From the NCBI GenBank assembly GCA_902785055.1, contig CACZXG010000050.1, forward strand, positions 1 to 32,979: 32,979 nt of DNA. The letters are read 5' to 3'. Each line of letters opens with the position of its first letter. The first letter of the stretch is position 1. The position numbers and the translations under genes are program-made. The notes under the pieces are model-generated. The model searched no databases. It worked only from the letters and a program-made list of their open reading frames with translations, and was not told the origin of the DNA. Positions 32,668 to 32,979 of the stretch are shown here, piece after piece. Origin of the DNA: an uncultured Lachnospiraceae bacterium. Lineage in GTDB: Bacteria; Bacillota; Clostridia; Lachnospirales; Lachnospiraceae.

Positions 32668-32737
32668 ATATTACCATATTTTCCATTTTAAACAACGGCA
32701 TTTCCATATTATTTCCATTTATGCATGTAATGGAAAT
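32668..32737 (-). promoter_or_regulatory. promoter of the HTH-Uma2 gene with phased operator-like boxes
   Basis: On the minus strand TTGTTT (32695-32690) and TAATAT (32673-32668) are 16 bases apart. Plus-strand boxes TTTTCCAT (32679-32686), ATTTCCAT (32700-32707) and ATTTCCAT (32711-32718) and the inverted ATGGAAAT (32730-32737) surround it. The first three start 21 and 11 bases apart, that is on one face of the helix; the last two form a perfect 8-bp inverted repeat. Autoregulation by the HTH domain is likely. Confidence 0.6.
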
Positions 32738-32779
32738 CTTCTTCAGCAGGCCGGGGCGCTGAATTATAACAAAAAATCA

Positions 32780-32852
32780 TTGACTCATTCCCCAAACAGT
32801 GCTACACTTCAAAGCGTCGGTGCATTGCACTTTAAAGTGTTAAACTTTAAAG
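32780..32852 (+). promoter_or_regulatory. plus-strand promoter followed by CTTTAAAG palindromes
   Basis: TTGACT (32780-32785) and TACACT (32803-32808) are 17 bases apart on the plus strand. Downstream are CTTCAAAG (32807-32814), the perfect palindrome CACTTTAAAGTG (32828-32839) and CTTTAAAG (32845-32852). No plus-strand gene follows inside the window, so it may drive a small RNA or a gene beyond the edge. Confidence 0.4.
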
Positions 32853-32914
32853 CACTAAACCAACCGAAGTGGCCATAACCTGAGAACTTTGCAAAAAAGT
32901 TACACTAAACGCCA

Positions 32915-32979
32915 TCAGGGCTTCAAAAACGTCATGATCTCGTCGAGCGTTTTGCCGCTTTTCAGGTATGCATCCATGA
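32915..32979 (-). CDS. C-terminal end of an unknown protein (cut by window edge)
   Basis: The minus strand has an open frame from the right edge to a TGA at 32917-32915, ending MDAYLKSGKTLDEIMTFLKP. Only about 21 residues are visible and I do not recognise the family. The amphipathic composition looks like a real protein end, but this is a weak call. Confidence 0.4.
   Translation of the reverse strand, partial: MDAYLKSGKTLDEIMTFLKP

Overview
The window looks like a chromosomal segment from an anaerobic Gram-positive bacterium of the class Clostridia, most likely Lachnospiraceae or a close relative. The reasons are consensus sigma-A promoters, strong GGAGG ribosome binding sites, lipobox lipoproteins, the early cobalt-insertion (anaerobic) B12 pathway and several clostridial domain fusions. 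This placement is inference from gene content; no rRNA or tRNA gene was seen. Nearly all genes lie on the minus strand. The one confident plus-strand gene is a MATE exporter.

Layout from left to right. Positions 1-2357 (minus) hold an ECF sigma factor, a membrane protein, an ABC ATPase and the start of an ABC permease cut by the window edge; the first three overlap and look translationally coupled. Positions 2437-3949 (plus) hold a promoter, a structured leader ending in an intrinsic terminator (candidate guanidine-IV/mepA-type riboswitch), the MATE gene and its own terminator. msrA follows at 3993-4487 (minus). Positions 4625-5207 are gene-free and carry a 63-bp tandem repeat array in which each unit can fold into two hairpins. 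Positions 5346-9475 (minus) are a three-gene catabolic-looking operon: an aconitase-like hydratase, an iron-sulfur flavoprotein and a CaiB/BaiF family CoA-transferase or racemase.

Positions 9593-31767 (minus) form one large cobalamin operon of about 22 kb. It starts from a promoter and a B12 riboswitch at 31541-31767 and ends at a strong terminator at 9593-9629. Order of transcription: cbiK (lipoprotein cobaltochelatase), btuF-like lipoprotein, cbiP, cbiC, cbiD, cbiF, btuC, btuD-Cys-cobT fusion, cbiB, cbiG-cbiH fusion, cbiJ-cbiE-cbiT fusion, cbiA, a block of two hairpin repeat families, cobU-cobU-cobC fusion, cobS, cobD. Most joints overlap by 4 bp (ATGA) or are very short. Together these genes cover cobalt insertion, corrin ring building, amidation, aminopropanol attachment, nucleotide-loop assembly and corrinoid uptake. 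CbiL, a corrinoid adenosyltransferase and a cobalt transporter are not in the window. The cbiG part is broken by a small internal deletion with a frameshift, so either the sequence has an error here or the strain cannot complete the pathway as encoded.

Positions 31792-32625 (minus) encode an XRE-type HTH fused to a Uma2/DUF820 nuclease-like domain, with helically phased operator-like boxes over its promoter. The right end has a plus-strand promoter with palindromes and the last codons of another minus-strand gene.

The best leads are the 63-bp double-hairpin array, the second pair of hairpin repeat families inside the B12 operon (one with a lone diverged copy 16 kb away in the same operon), the unusual B12 enzyme fusions, and the exported chelatase paired with a lipoprotein of similar N-terminal architecture.
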